From: Siphonodentalium dalli
Lineage: Eukaryota; Mollusca; Scaphopoda; Gadilida; Siphonodentaliidae
Reading direction: 5' to 3'
Length of the DNA stretch: 64,000 nucleotides
Assembly: GCA_032622095.1 (NCBI GenBank)
Contig: CP136065.1
Span: forward strand, 206,686,151-206,750,150
Shown here in pieces: positions 13,137-25,262 of the stretch. The translations under genes were made by a program, and so were the position numbers. Below the pieces are notes generated by a model. That model did no database searches and was not told the origin of the DNA. It saw only the letters and a list, made by a program, of their open reading frames with translations. The first letter of the stretch is position 1. Each line of letters starts with the position of its first letter.

Positions 13137-14602
13137 TTCTATATAAATCACTAAGCAGCTACTGTTTCCAAAGTGAGCGGATGGTGACTTCCATGTGGAT
13201 ATAATTGGATTAAAGTCAATAAATATTATTGACTTCAAGTCATCTGGTAAATTCCAGATATATATAGTGGATTGAGCTGCATCAGGTGTGGGGACCAAGA
13301 TAAGTACAAAGAATTGTACTTAACAGATGCAATGCTTTCAAGTGTTAAACTAACATAAGAATCATTTTATGTTTAAGTGAATCACAGTCCATAGAACACC
13401 ATACTAATGAGTTACTAGTATGTAGATGTGCACACACGTTAGTGTTAGTATTACCTTCAGTTATAATCAATTGCAATACTGTTACAAACCATCATTCTGA
13501 TATATTTAAAGCGCAGACATTTAGTGAAAAGGCCATATATAGGCTAGTAAGGTTTATAGATTGGTATGTTCGAGGAGCTTTGGAGCTGCAGTCATATGGT
13601 ACATAAAACCAAATAATAATTAAAACTATGAATATTCTCGAGGGCAGGGGCGGACATATTTAGGAAGTTACGGGTGATTTTTAGTGACAAATCAAAGGAG
13701 ACAAGAAAGTAGAATAAGTAGCCGAATTTACATCAACAGACTAATCTCATCAATTCTGAATAATCTATTTAAAATTATATCACGCAACATTTATTGAGTC
13801 TATATAAGCTACATTTGGATAGTGGTATTTGACACGTGGATAGCATATTAGCACATGTTTTGATAAAAGGTTCATTCTAATTGAATCAGATCTACAACTT
13901 CAAAACTCCTCAATTCGAGCAGCTAATACAGACAATAAAGTTATCCCACAATCCATTCAAGATGTGGTGCACACATACTCCATTATGCTAGAAAATAGAG
14001 TTACCCTCCTTTACATATGTATGAAACATGTAGAAGACATTCGGACCATGATCAACCCAATAAAACGGAAAGCAGTCATGAACGGAAGCTCCAGTTCACT
14101 ACAACCTAAACATGATACACCCCAGTTCACTACATCGAACATCGCCTTCTCAAAAGGCAGTCTTGATGTCTGAAAATAGCTATCAATTTTGGCAAAGGTA
14201 ATGCAATCCAAACAGGTTTACTATTCAACAAAGCTGTAAACAATTTTAATCGACAAACGCGCTGGTTTCGTGAGGAAATTCTGTATAAATATGCTTTGCA
14301 TAATTTGTAAAACAATGAGATGTTAACGGTAAACTTAATTCAAATAATGCTTTTCTATTATGTGCGAACAAACGTTTAATGTACAGCAGTAACTTCCCAA
14401 TATATGTGTGTATTGTGGTCCGATTCTGTCTCTGACTATATATACTTATACATATTTGTGTACATATGAATCAGTATACATTATAGGTTTACCATCGTAG
14501 GCAAATTCGGACGAGCCATAATATGCTGATATCACGTAAACATTCCAGAACCTGAATTTATGCGCCATTATACAATTGTTCTTCCAGGTTAATAGATGTT
14601 AC
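13137..14602. other. Non-coding, nothing recognised
   Basis: AT-rich. The open frame at 13964-14173 has no recognisable motif and is probably chance. Confidence 0.4.
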
Positions 14603-14713
14603 TTTAGCTAGGAGGCCGACATAGATGTCATCAATCATTTTTCTCACGAAATGTTCATCATATGCATTGAGTCTTCGAGCAAAACCATGGAGCCTTCCTG
14701 CCCTTCGTATAAA
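14603..14713 (-). CDS. Candidate 111-bp exon, GT31-like galactosyltransferase fragment
   Basis: On the minus strand tgttttcag precedes a 37-codon open stretch that ends at CTAAA followed by GTAACA, so both splice signals are plausible and the length is a multiple of three. The end of the product, KMIDDIYVGLLAK, resembles the EDVYVG motif of beta-1,3-glycosyltransferases of family GT31, which carries metal/substrate-binding acids. The first half (RRAGRLHGFARRLNAYDEH) is not diagnostic. It sits inside the P450 intron between exons 1 and 2. It could be a retained fragment of another gene or chance; no partner exon was found. Confidence 0.3.
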
Positions 14714-16262
14714 CTGAAAACAAGAATAAATTGCAAATTATAGGAAAGGAGATAAAGATAATCTTAGCTCCAGCAACTTCGCCGCCATATAAAGATAATA
14801 CATTTTGAGTGGATTTGAGTAAACGACGACGCTGAAGGCGTGTGAGTGGCATTTGGTCCAAACTTCAATCCACATTCCCTCATACTTTTTATTTCGAAAT
14901 TCCGAACATGATTTAACATATTGGAGTCTACTCAATGCGTTTGTGAATTGTTGCAAGGATCTCCAAAATCAATCTCATAACTTAAATTTAAAAATCTCAA
15001 ACACTTTCCACATGAATGCCTATAGGTCTCCGTGGCCATATGTATGGATGAGGAACACCATTCCAAGATACACCCACATTCACGTAGCTTGCACTTTCAA
15101 GACACGATCTAGAGGGGTGTGTCTTCGTCCTATTTGTGTGAATTCAAGGAGGAGGCTTTACCCAATGCAAATTGTTCAGTATTAGAGAGCAATGAAAGCG
15201 TTTGTTATGTTATTATTAAGAGTAAGACACACGCCCCGCTACCATCTTTCCCTCTTCCCACGCTGCCTGTACAGATACGTGCACTGATTTTAAACATACA
15301 TGTTACATCCCATATACATGTACAATTATTTCAAATTGAGATCTATCTTATCTGTGGTGAACTGTGGCTTTTTCTTCACAATTTCAAATCTAAATATCTC
15401 ATGATTCCAAGGTCATATATCAACTGTCCGGTGGGGAGACAACACACTTTGTTCTATTAAACCTTGCATTGTCGTTTTAGTATCGAATTATTCGTGTTTT
15501 TCACAGAAAATTGTGTTCAAATTTAACATGGGATCCGATGGAAATTTGACACTCCAATGTTTACACTACTGTTCACACTTAATTTGTCAAGTTGGAGCAC
15601 TATATATTGGAAATATCAAATTTCATGGACAGATTTGGTTGTATGGGAGTTATATTTAACACAAAAACTGTATATTCAGCGCGGTCACACTTAAAAAGAT
15701 CCCGAGTGAACTGGAGTGCGTCGGAAATGAACAGGACAAAACATCGGAAGCGGCGACCTCGTGAAAATGATGAGAAAAACATACAAATCTGTTCACATGT
15801 CACCATACTGATCGGAATTGAACACGATCTGTGTATATATTTCATCATCGATGCACATGTCATTGCATGGGGAATCACTGAACTAAATGGTTTCCCATAG
15901 GCGACAGTGTTAACGTTTCGACCCAATTCACTGAATTGAAGCATACAGGCTATTCCAGTGGTGTTTACCCAGCTAGATTGACCCCAGTTGATCACGAGAA
16001 TGCAAGAAAAATCATAGGTCATGTGTTTACATTTAAAAATAAATCCCCAAGTGTAAATCCATTCCCCCATTAATTCACCAGTTTAAATTATTTATATATG
16101 ATGTAGAAATCAAATAAACACGATGTCATCCTTTAATAACGTGTCACATGTATTAACTGAAGGTCATTCTTCAGTTACCTTCACCTTTAGCATTCCACAG
16201 TGTACTCGCTCCCCGACTCTGGAACACATTTAGCTCCCTGATTCCATGGCTGAATACGTTAC
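14714..16262. other. P450 intron, nothing recognised
   Basis: Open frames on both strands at 15592-16070 overlap each other and show no domain signal. No repeat was recognised. Confidence 0.4.
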
Positions 16263-16600
16263 CTGGACATTCAAATGAAGAATCCCATATTTCTGCATTC
16301 GGCCGACCGCTGAAGTCTTCTGCTCGTTTCCCAAAGGCTTCCCGAATGACGTCATAGCCGTTCAGTACAACGATTGGCTTATTGAAAAACCAAAACGTGA
16401 AGACTTCGCCATAATGTTTCCGATATTCCTCAAAGAGGATGGTATAGTCCTTGATAAAAAATACTCAACATGTTTCCGAATAGTGGAAAAGGTAATGGTC
16501 CTGGGTGACAATGCTTCCGTCCATAAAACCAGAAATAGTAGTAGAATAATCCCACAGCAACTAGACCAATAATCCACAATCCAGTCCCAATTAACAACAT
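16263..16600 (-). CDS. P450 exon 1 (membrane anchor and N-terminal domain), frameshifted
   Basis: ATG at 16600-16598 opens a hydrophobic anchor (MLLIGTGLWIIGLVAVGLFY), a short basic linker, and HPGPLPFPLFGNML, the proline-rich hinge of microsomal P450s. A run of six T (16461-16456) holds one base too many: the frame shifts and then reads YRKHYGEVFTFWF, PIVVLNGYDVIREAF and EDFSGRPN, all standard for CYP2 exon 1. The donor is CCAG followed by GTAACG at 16262. Removing one T restores a single frame that ends in phase 1, as exon 2 requires. Either an inactivating indel or a homopolymer error explains this. Confidence 0.8.
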
Positions 16601-17272
16601 CTCGAACTACTGTTTCGATATCAGTTGACAGAGATGTCCAAACAAATCAGGTAATTCCAAGAACAGTCGGTTATTTCGCCCAATTTGGGCGTTTATCCAA
16701 TGGCTGTTTTTCATCTGACGTGTGTGTCGGATAAATGATGTGGAGGATTTATGTAAATGTTAGCCCAAACTACATTTCCAAGTAACGATGGTTTTGTTGT
16801 TTATTTTGAGGAATAATACCGCATCAGATGAATTCAGCCCAAATATGTTAACAGTTGTCGTGTAGAACATTTGCAGTAGGTTAGCGTTATTTAGTATTTG
16901 TGGATGTCATTTAACATGAAGAAAATAGACTACTGCGCTTGAACGAGCATGTGAATTTGTCGTTTTAATGTATAACTTGATAATCAATAACAGAGGCATT
17001 CTCTGTCAAATACAGTCGCTCTATTCGCGGTATTAATTGCGGAACTTTCTAAAGTAAACTATGCGTAAACGGGTACATACTGTAAATTATAGAAGGTGTC
17101 GGATCGGCCTAATCTCCCCAGGGCCAACTCGCCCCAGTCGACGTGTGTCAATTCGGTACACACTATAAGATGTATCCGAGGCCGAGCCCGACTCGGAATA
17201 AAAGGTGTAACCGGGGTGTTATATAGCGTTTGGTCCGTTGTTTCTCAATGAATATTATTGAAATTTGGTGTA

Positions 17273-17545
17273 TATGTCCGGGCTGGGACATGGAATACAA
17301 CGACGTTTGAATTGTTTTTAAATTTACAAATTTGTTGATTTTATTCATTTTTTTTCGTTCTGAAACACACTATAAAGGTGTATACAAGGTGTGAGCGGAC
17401 TTGATGTCGCATTATCTTCTTTGTTTATAAATGGACAAGACTGGAATATAGTGCATATGTCCGGGTTATGGCATGGACAACATTAACGTTTGAATTGTTC
17501 TTAAATTCACAAATTTGTTGATTTTATTCAACTTTTCGTTCTTTC
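17273..17545. repeat. Direct repeat pair, about 183 bp apart
   Basis: Sequence starting 'tatgtccgggctgggacatgg' at 17273 recurs, diverged, at 17456 as 'tatgtccgggttatggcatgg'. Both continue through 'gtttgaattgtt' and 'acaaatttgttgattttattca'. Confidence 0.7.
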
Positions 17546-17704
17546 ATTCTATAAAGTGTAAACGGTCGGCCCCATTTAAAAGGTTAAGCGGCTTATGTGC
17601 TTAGTGTTATAGGTAATCGGTTAACTAATTGGCGACTCTAAACTATTGTGTTTTGGGGTATTTGAGCTTTTTGTGATATAATAATTGAGGACGTGAATAC
17701 ATTT

Positions 17705-18040
17705 ATTTTAAATGATAATAAACACATACAATATAATAACGAACACGAGACATACATAATTTATAAACTGTTAACAAAAGATATCAAATTCAATACATGA
17801 CAAAGATGACTCAGTGAAGTTTATAAAGTGAACATAAAAACATTAAGGTAAGAATCTTTTTAAGGAATGCAACTTTATTTAATGATAATAAACACATACA
17901 TTAAAATAACAAACATGAGGCATACATGATTTATAAACTGTTAACAAAAGATATCCAATTCAATACATGACAAAGATGACTCAGTGAAGTTTATAAAGTG
18001 AACATAAAAATATTAAGGTAAGAATCTTTTAAAGCATTAC
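17705..18040. repeat. Two-copy tandem duplication, 170-bp period
   Basis: The block beginning 'aatgataataaacacatac' at 17711 is repeated at 17881. It is nearly identical through 'gactcagtgaagtttataaagtgaacataaaaa' and 'aaggtaagaatctttt'. The few substitutions suggest a fairly recent duplication. Confidence 0.85.
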
Positions 18041-18059
18041 TAACCCGTTTAGCACAGTC

Positions 18060-19930
18060 CACTTCACTCATCCGATCATCACCGAACTTCATATTTATCT
18101 TGATATTGATCTATCAGATAAGAGCTATCAAATATTTTTTGAATTTCATAGGAAAAAATGGTCGCCAGCGGCCATATTGCATTTACGTTATATGTTATCG
18201 TGTCATGTCGATATCTAGTATTACTTAGAAATTTCACCTTTCCAGATTCATAATTGCTCCATTGACTGTAACAGATGAAATTATTCCCCTATTCGGATAG
18301 AGTGTCACTGAAACTTTATTTTGTCAGACTGTCTGTATAGTCACTGATTATATGTGGCAATAATCTGTAATAAGATGTAGCACTATTTTATTTTATATTT
18401 ACATGTAGTGCTGTTTTTATACAACAATTCTAATTCCTCCCTAGATCATCATGTGATCGACCATACATCGCGCGCGAGGACCTGGTTGAATTAAGGGGGG
18501 TTTTATGGATCACTTCTGTCCTCAAGCTAGATTATACTTATGCCATTTAATGGCATGTATCTAACGTGGAGGGTTAGATATGCTTGAAACACCACCACTC
18601 TTAAATTCACACCAAGTTCTCAGCTGTCATGTTCGGATATTAGAACCCATAGCCATGATATATGGTTTATTGTGTGTATACTAGTAATACAGTTATTTTC
18701 AGTACCTTTATATACCAGTACTTTGTATAACAATGCATATAAATGAATCCATGTATACGTGTATATTGATTCAACAGATTCAGTGGTTTTGTCCATCAGT
18801 CTATCAAATTTGCGGGGAAAACATGCACTCTTAGAACAAATGTGTATAAATACTACACAATATGTGTTACATTTGATCTTAAACAAAATTGTGTAGAAAT
18901 GCAACATGACATAAATGTGTCGGTGGAATTTTCTCAACATTGAATATGAGTGAATATGTGAGTATATTATATTTAATATATGAGATATTTTCTATTTGAG
19001 ACATAAACCTCGTAACAGCTGCCATAATAAAAAATTGGCAGCTGCTTTAAAATTTTGTGCTACACAATTACGTGTTGTTCAGTTTTTACACAAACATAGT
19101 GTATAACAAAATTTTAAGCTGCCAATAAATTATTGTTTGTTCTGTGGTAGCCATTACGAGTTTTGTGTCTCCAATATAACACATTTCATCTAATAACTAT
19201 GATACACTCACATATTCAATCATATTCAACGTTGATGATATTCCACTGACATATTTAATAATTATATGTCATGTGTCATTTCTACACAATTTTGTTTAAG
19301 ATCAATTGTAACACATTTTGTGTAGTATTTATACACATTTGTTCTAAGAGTATGGCCACCAGCAGTACAGTGAGTACACCCTGCTAAATTTCAAATTTGA
19401 ATCAATTGGCGCACCCTGTAGCCAGCTTTTATGGGAGAACTTTTTCTCATGTGGATATTTTGGGTCACCGCTAGATGTGAGCCATATTTTGTTCTCATAC
19501 TTTCCTTGTGAAAACATCTCTGCCAGCCATGATCTTGAATTTTACTATTTTTATGGCTAAATAATTTGGTTGATCCTACAGACGACACCCCTTGTCCGAT
19601 CGTCACCAGATTCCACAATGATCTTCTGGATAACCAGGGTGAGAGTAATCTAATTTTTCCGAATTTCGTTAAAAAACATGACCACAGGCAGCAATTTGGT
19701 ATCTTACTCTTTTGCATGACTGAATTGTTTAGCAACTGTACAGACATATCCCTCATCTGATAGTCACCAAACTTCATATTGATATTCGGACTGACAACTA
19801 GATGGGAGCTGTCGAATGCTTTGAATTTTTTTGGAAAACATTGTCGCCAGCAGTCATCTTCTATTTTTGTTTTTATATACATGTATATCTCTTCATGCGG
19901 ATAGCCAGTATTACGTAGGTACTTCAACTT
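18060..19930. repeat. Tandem repeat, about 155 bp, interrupted
   Basis: Sequence of the type 'catccgatcatcaccgaacttcatattt...aaaatggtcgccagcggccat' occurs once at about 18070-18185 and about three times at 19400-19930. Translation of the latter on the minus strand gives an open frame with internal repeats, but that is a by-product of the DNA repeat. Non-homologous DNA, including a foldback element, separates the two parts. Confidence 0.6.
18827..19351. mobile_element. Foldback (long inverted repeat) element
   Basis: The left arm starts ACTCTTAGAACAAATGTGTA at 18827 and its reverse complement ends at 19351. Homology between arms continues with indels almost to the centre near 19080, giving arms of roughly 240-260 bp. 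The arms share TGTGTAGTATTTATACAC-type and CAAAATTTTAAGC-type segments. Flanking target duplications are not clear (ATG on both sides at most). No coding capacity. Confidence 0.7.
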
Positions 19931-20113
19931 TCCGCATTCCTGTCATCATTTGAAATATAAAAATTTACCTGATACATGCACCCTTCAAAATTTGTTTCGT
20001 CGTATCTATTTTAATGACCCGTATGGTAATATTGATATAGATATATTTGTCAAACATTTCTTTGTACAATATACAGGTATTTAGTTTGTAACTAAATCTA
20101 GAAATATATAATA

Positions 20114-20601
20114 GTAGCTGGTGGACCCGACTTCGTCCGGGATGTTCCCCTCTGATTTTCGGAGAATTGCGCGATTTAACATTGAATTGACATTTTAAAG
20201 GTGAAGGTCATGTCGGGGTCACGATTTGACCCGTCCAAAACACTCCCCGGACAAAAGTGTCCCACAAAAATACCCGTCTAAATCCGCCCGGCTTTACCCG
20301 ATTTGACCTTGAATTGACAATTTTGAATGTCAAGATCAGGGTCATGATTTGACCCATCCGAAACACTCCTGGGACAAAAGTAACGGTAGGTATCAAATTT
20401 CGTTGAAATCCTTCCGTTTTACCAGATTTGATCTTTTTGAATGTCAAAGTCAGGTCGGGATCAAGATTTGTCCGTCCCGTCCAAAATACTCCCTGGAAAT
20501 AATTTCCCCTAGGTATCAAATTTCGTCAAATCTGTCCGGCAGTTTTCCCGGCCATAGCTAACATACAAACAGACAGACAAATGTCCAAAATATATATTAG
20601 A
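20114..20601 (-). mobile_element. Helitron-like element E, minus strand, 3' end of the pair
   Basis: Read on the minus strand it begins TCTAATATATATTTTGGACA at 20601 and ends with a CCCG/CGGG hairpin and CTAC at 20114, where other copies have CTAG (one substitution). The body contains the same 'gaccttgaattgacaa' and 'cccgtccaaaacactcc' phrases as element B. The base before is A. It directly follows the CTAG end of element D. Confidence 0.65.
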
Positions 20602-20989
20602 CTAGCTGATGTACTCGACTTCATTCGGGCTATTTAGGGATTTGTTTGTGATCGCATCCATCTGGACAGTACCCAGTATATACAGCGTCTGGCCAAACTA
20701 TTGTTCAATTGGTCCAGAAACATGCCTATATCAGCACGTTCGAGGACATGGTCCCACGTGAAATTGGACGTGTACATATTACTCCCGGGATCGAAGTAGT
20801 CCTACACACAAATTTTTAGTCGGATCGGTCAAGGTCCAGAAACATGCCTATGAGCGAGGTCAAGTTGACACGTTAAATACCAAATGCGAGTCGGATCGGT
20901 CGAGCAGTGTTAGAGTCTATAACACATACACACATGCATTCATACATACACACATACATACAGACAGGTGTTCCAAAATGTATAACCGA
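20602..20989 (-). mobile_element. Helitron-like element D, minus strand, 5' of element E
   Basis: On the minus strand it begins TCGGTTATACATTTTGGAAC at 20989 and ends with a weak CCCGA/TCGaG hairpin and CTAG at 20602. The flanking host base at 20990 is T, so D and E together sit between A (20113) and T, the Helitron target. Confidence 0.65.
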
Positions 20990-21343
20990 TAGCTACAACA
21001 ATTCTATGGTAGATAGTTCACGGGCGACCTGATGCATGCATCTTAGTTTTCTTGTACAAGTATGCGGGTGGAAAGAACCGACGTTAATGCTATCGACTAT
21101 GAATTTTGCTTTAGAGGCAGTATTGTAGTCAACAAGCTAATTACACGCTCGACTGATGGAATATTAATCTTAAAATGTGAAAATTCGTCGTAAACTTTGT
21201 TATTCTCGGGTAAACTAGTCATATGTAACAATCTGGGGCGGCGGTTAATTTGTTTCTGGCAACGAATTAATTTCCAGGACAAGCAAAGCTGATTTTGTGT
21301 ACACGGTGTGTCTCGCGAATAGGACGAAAGCATCGTACACATG

Positions 21344-21550
21344 GTCGCATTAGCACACAGTATGCGGTCCTCTATGAGGGTCGCATTAGGCACCATATTA
21401 TACAGTTTATAAGAGGGTATCATTAACACACTGTATACGGGCCTCTACAGGGGTCGCAGTACAGCACCGTATAAGTATCTACATTGTCGCATTAACACAC
21501 TGTATACGGGCCTCTACGGGGGTCGCAGTACAGCACCGTATAAGTCTCTA
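21344..21550. repeat. Tandem repeat, about 70-77 bp, three copies
   Basis: Units share 'tcgcattaacacactgtatacgggcctctac' followed by 'ggggtcgcagtacagcaccgtataag'. The first copy is the most diverged; the second and third are nearly identical. Confidence 0.8.
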
Positions 21551-22679
21551 TGGCCATATAGATAGTAGGAGTAAACTAGTTTCTTGTTTCATGTTTCTTG
21601 AATCGTGTTCGCGGATGGTATAGGCTGCCACATTGCTGAGTACCTGAATTGAGGTACATGGTAGACTTACAAACTCAACACCACAATAAGGCGATGACAT
21701 GGATATGACGTTATAACATATAAGTTTACGGGGGAAATTCAACTTGCTATTCCTGAATGCCTGTATTGAGTTGATGGCATGAATTCAAGCAAAATAAACC
21801 AACTTGGCTGCGAAATAGATAGAAAATGATACTTACATACCAAACTACTTATTAAAGCAAGACACGACTGATATGTTGATAGCCATCACGTAGCTTGTGC
21901 TAGCTTTGTGCAATTTGTCATTGTATAATAATGCCTGATTTGGGGTTTTCCACATGCATGTTACTGTAATAACCGCCAGTTTTATTGAATGAGACATTTA
22001 TGCCGATGATAATGCAAATGAATTATATGTGACGCAAACCAGCGTGATTTAATTTTTTACTTTCTGTGGAAGCAATGGCCTCAACCAGGCTGATTCCTTG
22101 TTAGATTAGTTCACCATGTAATCTTTGCTATCCTTACACGAATTTGGGATTGGGTTCATAGTATTCAACATGACAATTCATGCAAATATATGTTACTTTT
22201 GGACATATTCTAGTGTATGTCATAATTGCAGATCAAGTATACACACTATAAACACCTTTCTTTTTGTGTTTGTTTGTGTTTTCAAATATTTACCGAAAAT
22301 GTTAATTCCGTTATGGTTATGTTAATTCCGTTGACTATGTTTGAAGGCGCAATTCGAACAGACAGTTCTCGCAACATCATGGTTCAAGCAAATTTGATTT
22401 TATGTTCATTTGGACCCGTCTCAAGGAAGTGCCTTCCGGCGATTAAACAAAGACGCTATTAGCTATAGTGTTTAAATTTCAACGTGTATTAGCAGTACGG
22501 TACATTGTGAGTTCTAGAACCAGCTCTGCATCTAACAGCACAGTTCTGCAGGAAGTGGGTGGCCTTCTCTCGATAGATGGCGACAGATACATCTATTCAA
22601 TAAATAGTAAACGAACAAGCCCCATCATATCTATCATCTACTCGTTCCTGGAGCAAATGAGGCATCGGGCTACAACTTG

Positions 22680-22915
22680 AGTCGACCCGGCAAATTGTAT
22701 TCAACATTTCTGTAATACAGAACATTAAATTTTATTTTTCGGGCGGTAACCACTAAGTGGAATAAACTTCCCAAACTAATCACTCACGATGGCCAATATT
22801 CGATATTTAAAACTAATTTTCAACTATTGGACCCTTCAGTGCCAATCCTTTGCAATTCTACCCAGGACAATGAAACAGCAACATTGTACACTGTCACATC
22901 CGAAATAGATGTAAA
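22680..22915 (+). pseudogene. Possible LINE ORF2 C-terminal fragment
   Basis: The + strand reads SRPGKLYSTF, then, after an in-frame stop, FRAVTTKWNKLPKLI and FKTNFQLLD, matching the common LINE tail pattern in which a WNxLP motif is followed by an FKxxL motif. Stops interrupt it and no RT motif was found upstream. The assignment rests on this short pattern. Confidence 0.35.
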
Positions 22916-23009
22916 CTAACCTGAGTTACCACTTTTCCGCACAAATGCCGCTAAAACTACTTTCTTTTGGCCCGTTTTAAGAAAACACGACTAGACTATA
23001 ATGCGCTTT

Positions 23010-23345
23010 CGTAACAAACGAGACATATTTTGCCCGAGGAACCGAATCTTAATGGAATTGTACATTAAATACGGCCATTTTTGGGACCATCTCCTTTCAT
23101 ACTCAACATAATATATACAACAATTGAATGAGTTTGAGCCACGGGTGAGTGCAAAATACACTTTACCCCATGAACGATACAAACAACATGGTAATTATAA
23201 TGACATTTTATGTATGTCTCCAGTCATAAATTCATTTTCATTATAATTATCATGTTTTTTTGCATCGTTCATAGAGCAGATGAGTGTATTTTGCACTAAC
23301 AAGCGAGACATATATTGCCTGAGGAACCGAATCTTAAGTTTAATC
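23010..23345 (-). repeat. Dispersed repeat with internal direct repeat; second copy at 54 kb
   Basis: A 45-bp segment ('acgagacatattttgcccgaggaaccgaatctta' type) occurs at about 23017 and 23302. Between them, the stretch starting 'ggccatttttgggaccatctcctttcatactcaac' is homologous, in reverse orientation, to 54040-54310 inside the large Harbinger element. Confidence 0.65.
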
Positions 23346-23516
23346 ACATTAAAATTGAAATGATCAGTGTGTTGGATAATGCGATATGCATGCACCGTTT
23401 ATTTTTATGTCATAGTTATGCACTTGTTTATGGACGGTTCGTGGTGTTACATTATGTAGTAAACACATAATGGGAAATATAGTCGTGTATTACGCATGAA
23501 ATACAATTAGGGGACA

Positions 23517-23662
23517 AACATGCTGTCTGGTGTGCTTTTGGGACGTTTATCGGTGGGTTTTACGATGAAAAAATGCAGTTTTACTGGCGACTCGAGGAGG
23601 GTATTTTTTCATCGGAACGCCCACAGATAAATGTCACAAAATCACACTAGATAGCATGTTTA
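23517..23662. repeat. Inverted repeat, about 60-bp arms
   Basis: The arm from AACATGCTGTCTGGTGTG (23517) to the A-rich end near 23575 is matched by the reverse complement 23601-23662, with about 80 percent identity by eye. Probably a small hairpin MITE remnant. Confidence 0.6.
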
Positions 23663-24882
23663 TCACCGATTCTAATTAACACCGACCGAAAAAATCGTGC
23701 TATAGACCCGAGAAACTGCCAACAATTTGTTGATCTGGAAATGGTTGATAGTTTACAAACAATCCAAACCACTTCCTCTAAGAAATTGTGCTCCGTTCCT
23801 CGAAGATATAATTCCATATTTCGAATAGAGATAAGCCGAGCGATTCAAAGGAATCCGTGAAATCCATCGACTCAATTGCATATCACGCCAATTTGACATC
23901 GAATATGTATAACTTATATTGATAAAAGTAAATGCCAAGTTGTGCCAAGATATTGCACTACTGAAAGACAAGTGGCATTCCATTGGCGGCAATTGTTGGT
24001 AACCAGTCGAACTTCATAGTGCAGCGAACGACGGTTCGCTCTTTGCAACGTCATGTTCGCTGCCAGTTACGTCATAATTCCGACATCCTTTGAGAGACCT
24101 GTTTCAATAAATATATTTTTGTCTGAATAACTTGAATTCTCAACATTAATAAAAAACAAGCCGATGTGCCATTCAATCAGAGTCTACTTCGAATTTTCCA
24201 ATTTTTAAATCGTTGTCCCTGTAGGAACGAAGGCAGTTCCGATCGGAGGCGCGTAATGATTAAGATAATTTCAGTGGTAAGAAGGCCTCCAGATAGCGTA
24301 AAATCATATTATTTTACGCCATCGTGATTTTACGACGGCTACGCCTGTTCTCATTGGGAAACTGAGCAATCAGCTTCACCGAAATTTGATTCACCTGCTT
24401 TGAGGCCGAATAAGTGAATTGGAATGTTCATATCAAGGCCGTGTCTATTACATGGTGCGCATTAACACGTGGCTAACCGAGCCGGAAACATTTAAAAGCG
24501 TATATTAGTACGGTGTATTTTGGAGCGCAAACCGCCATGTGGCATTAAAGTAAGCTGTGCAGAAACATGTTGATCACCAGAGATGGTAGATACAAGCACG
24601 ATCGTGGAATCATAAGGGTGGTGGACGAAGGGAAAGTTAGGTACATGTTAGGTAGACGAGAGCATCCGACCGAGTTAAGCAACATTAAGAAAATGTCCAT
24701 GTCGATGCGCGGGTACAAAATTGTTGTCGGAAATGTGCCTGACAACTTCCTTTTGTAGCAATAATTTAGTTAGAAATAAATATTTGTTAAACTCCCGGTA
24801 TGTATTGACAGGCACCGACTGGAAGTGGTATTGTCGAAACGTCATGTAGGTATAATGTAGGTATAATATGCTTGCAGTCTTC

Positions 24883-25000
24883 TTATATCGCATGCAAATA
24901 GCCCCGCCGTGGGGGGTTAGTACAACCAGTGAAGCAAACATCATATCGCATGCAAATGGCCCTGCCGTGGGGTTTAGAACAGCCAGTGAAGCAAACATCC
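24883..25000. repeat. Two-copy 60-bp tandem repeat with octamer motif
   Basis: Two units begin 'atatcgcatgcaaat' (about 24885 and 24943) and end 'gccagtgaagcaaacatc'. Each contains ATGCAAAT. Confidence 0.8.
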
Positions 25001-25175
25001 TGGGGAAATAATCGCAATTACTAAAAAGATTCCAATATATTAGAATAAGAGGAATATAATTAAGCTCCAGATTGGTGATATGAGCGATCTGAAACCGTGA
25101 TGGTGACCACCAGAATGTTATTTTATTGTGGCGATGGTGCTAATGGTGACGACTGAGAGAGTCAATAGACGTTAC

Positions 25176-25262
25176 CTGGACATTGAAATGCAGCATCCCA
25201 TTTGCCAGATTTCGGTAGCTCACTGAATTTGGCCGCTCGTTTCACAAACGCGTATGAATGTA
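25176..25262 (-). pseudogene. Orphan P450 exon-1 3' end
   Basis: The minus strand reads AFVKRAAKFSELP, a short diverged stretch, then FQCPG and the donor GTAACG, parallel to the end of exon 1 at 16263 (AFGKRAEDFSGRP ... FECPG followed by GTAACG). Upstream, in the gene's 5' direction, similarity stops abruptly at about 25262. No anchor, second exon or start was found, so this is a fragment of a third P450 copy. Confidence 0.6.

Larger units (their letters stand above)
5055..16600 (-). pseudogene. Cytochrome P450 (CYP2 clan), exons 1-3, apparently inactivated
   Basis: Three exons lie in order on the minus strand at 16600-16263, 8596-8283 and 5253-5055. Splice phases agree: exon 1 ends in phase 1 once a single-base insertion is discounted, exon 2 starts by completing that Gly codon and ends in phase 0, and exon 3 starts in phase 0. 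Together they encode the membrane anchor, the proline-rich hinge, the helix B-C region and part of the helix F-G region of a microsomal monooxygenase. The I-helix and haem-binding exons are not seen before the left edge; sequence at 2-3648 is a different element on the other strand. A frameshift in exon 1 and a TAA in exon 2 argue for a pseudogene. The homopolymer frameshift alone could be an assembly error, but the stop could not easily be. Confidence 0.75.

Noticed and set aside
15592-16070. Overlapping frames of 102 and 156 codons on opposite strands
   Set aside because: No motif, no splice-supported neighbours, mixed composition; most likely chance inside the P450 intron.
19391-19927. 178-residue minus-strand frame with internal repeats
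   Set aside because: The internal repeats follow the DNA tandem repeat; there is no recognisable domain.
24545-24758. Opposed 63-66-residue frames
   Set aside because: Both look protein-like in places but neither shows a family motif or continuation. I could not decide and left it out.
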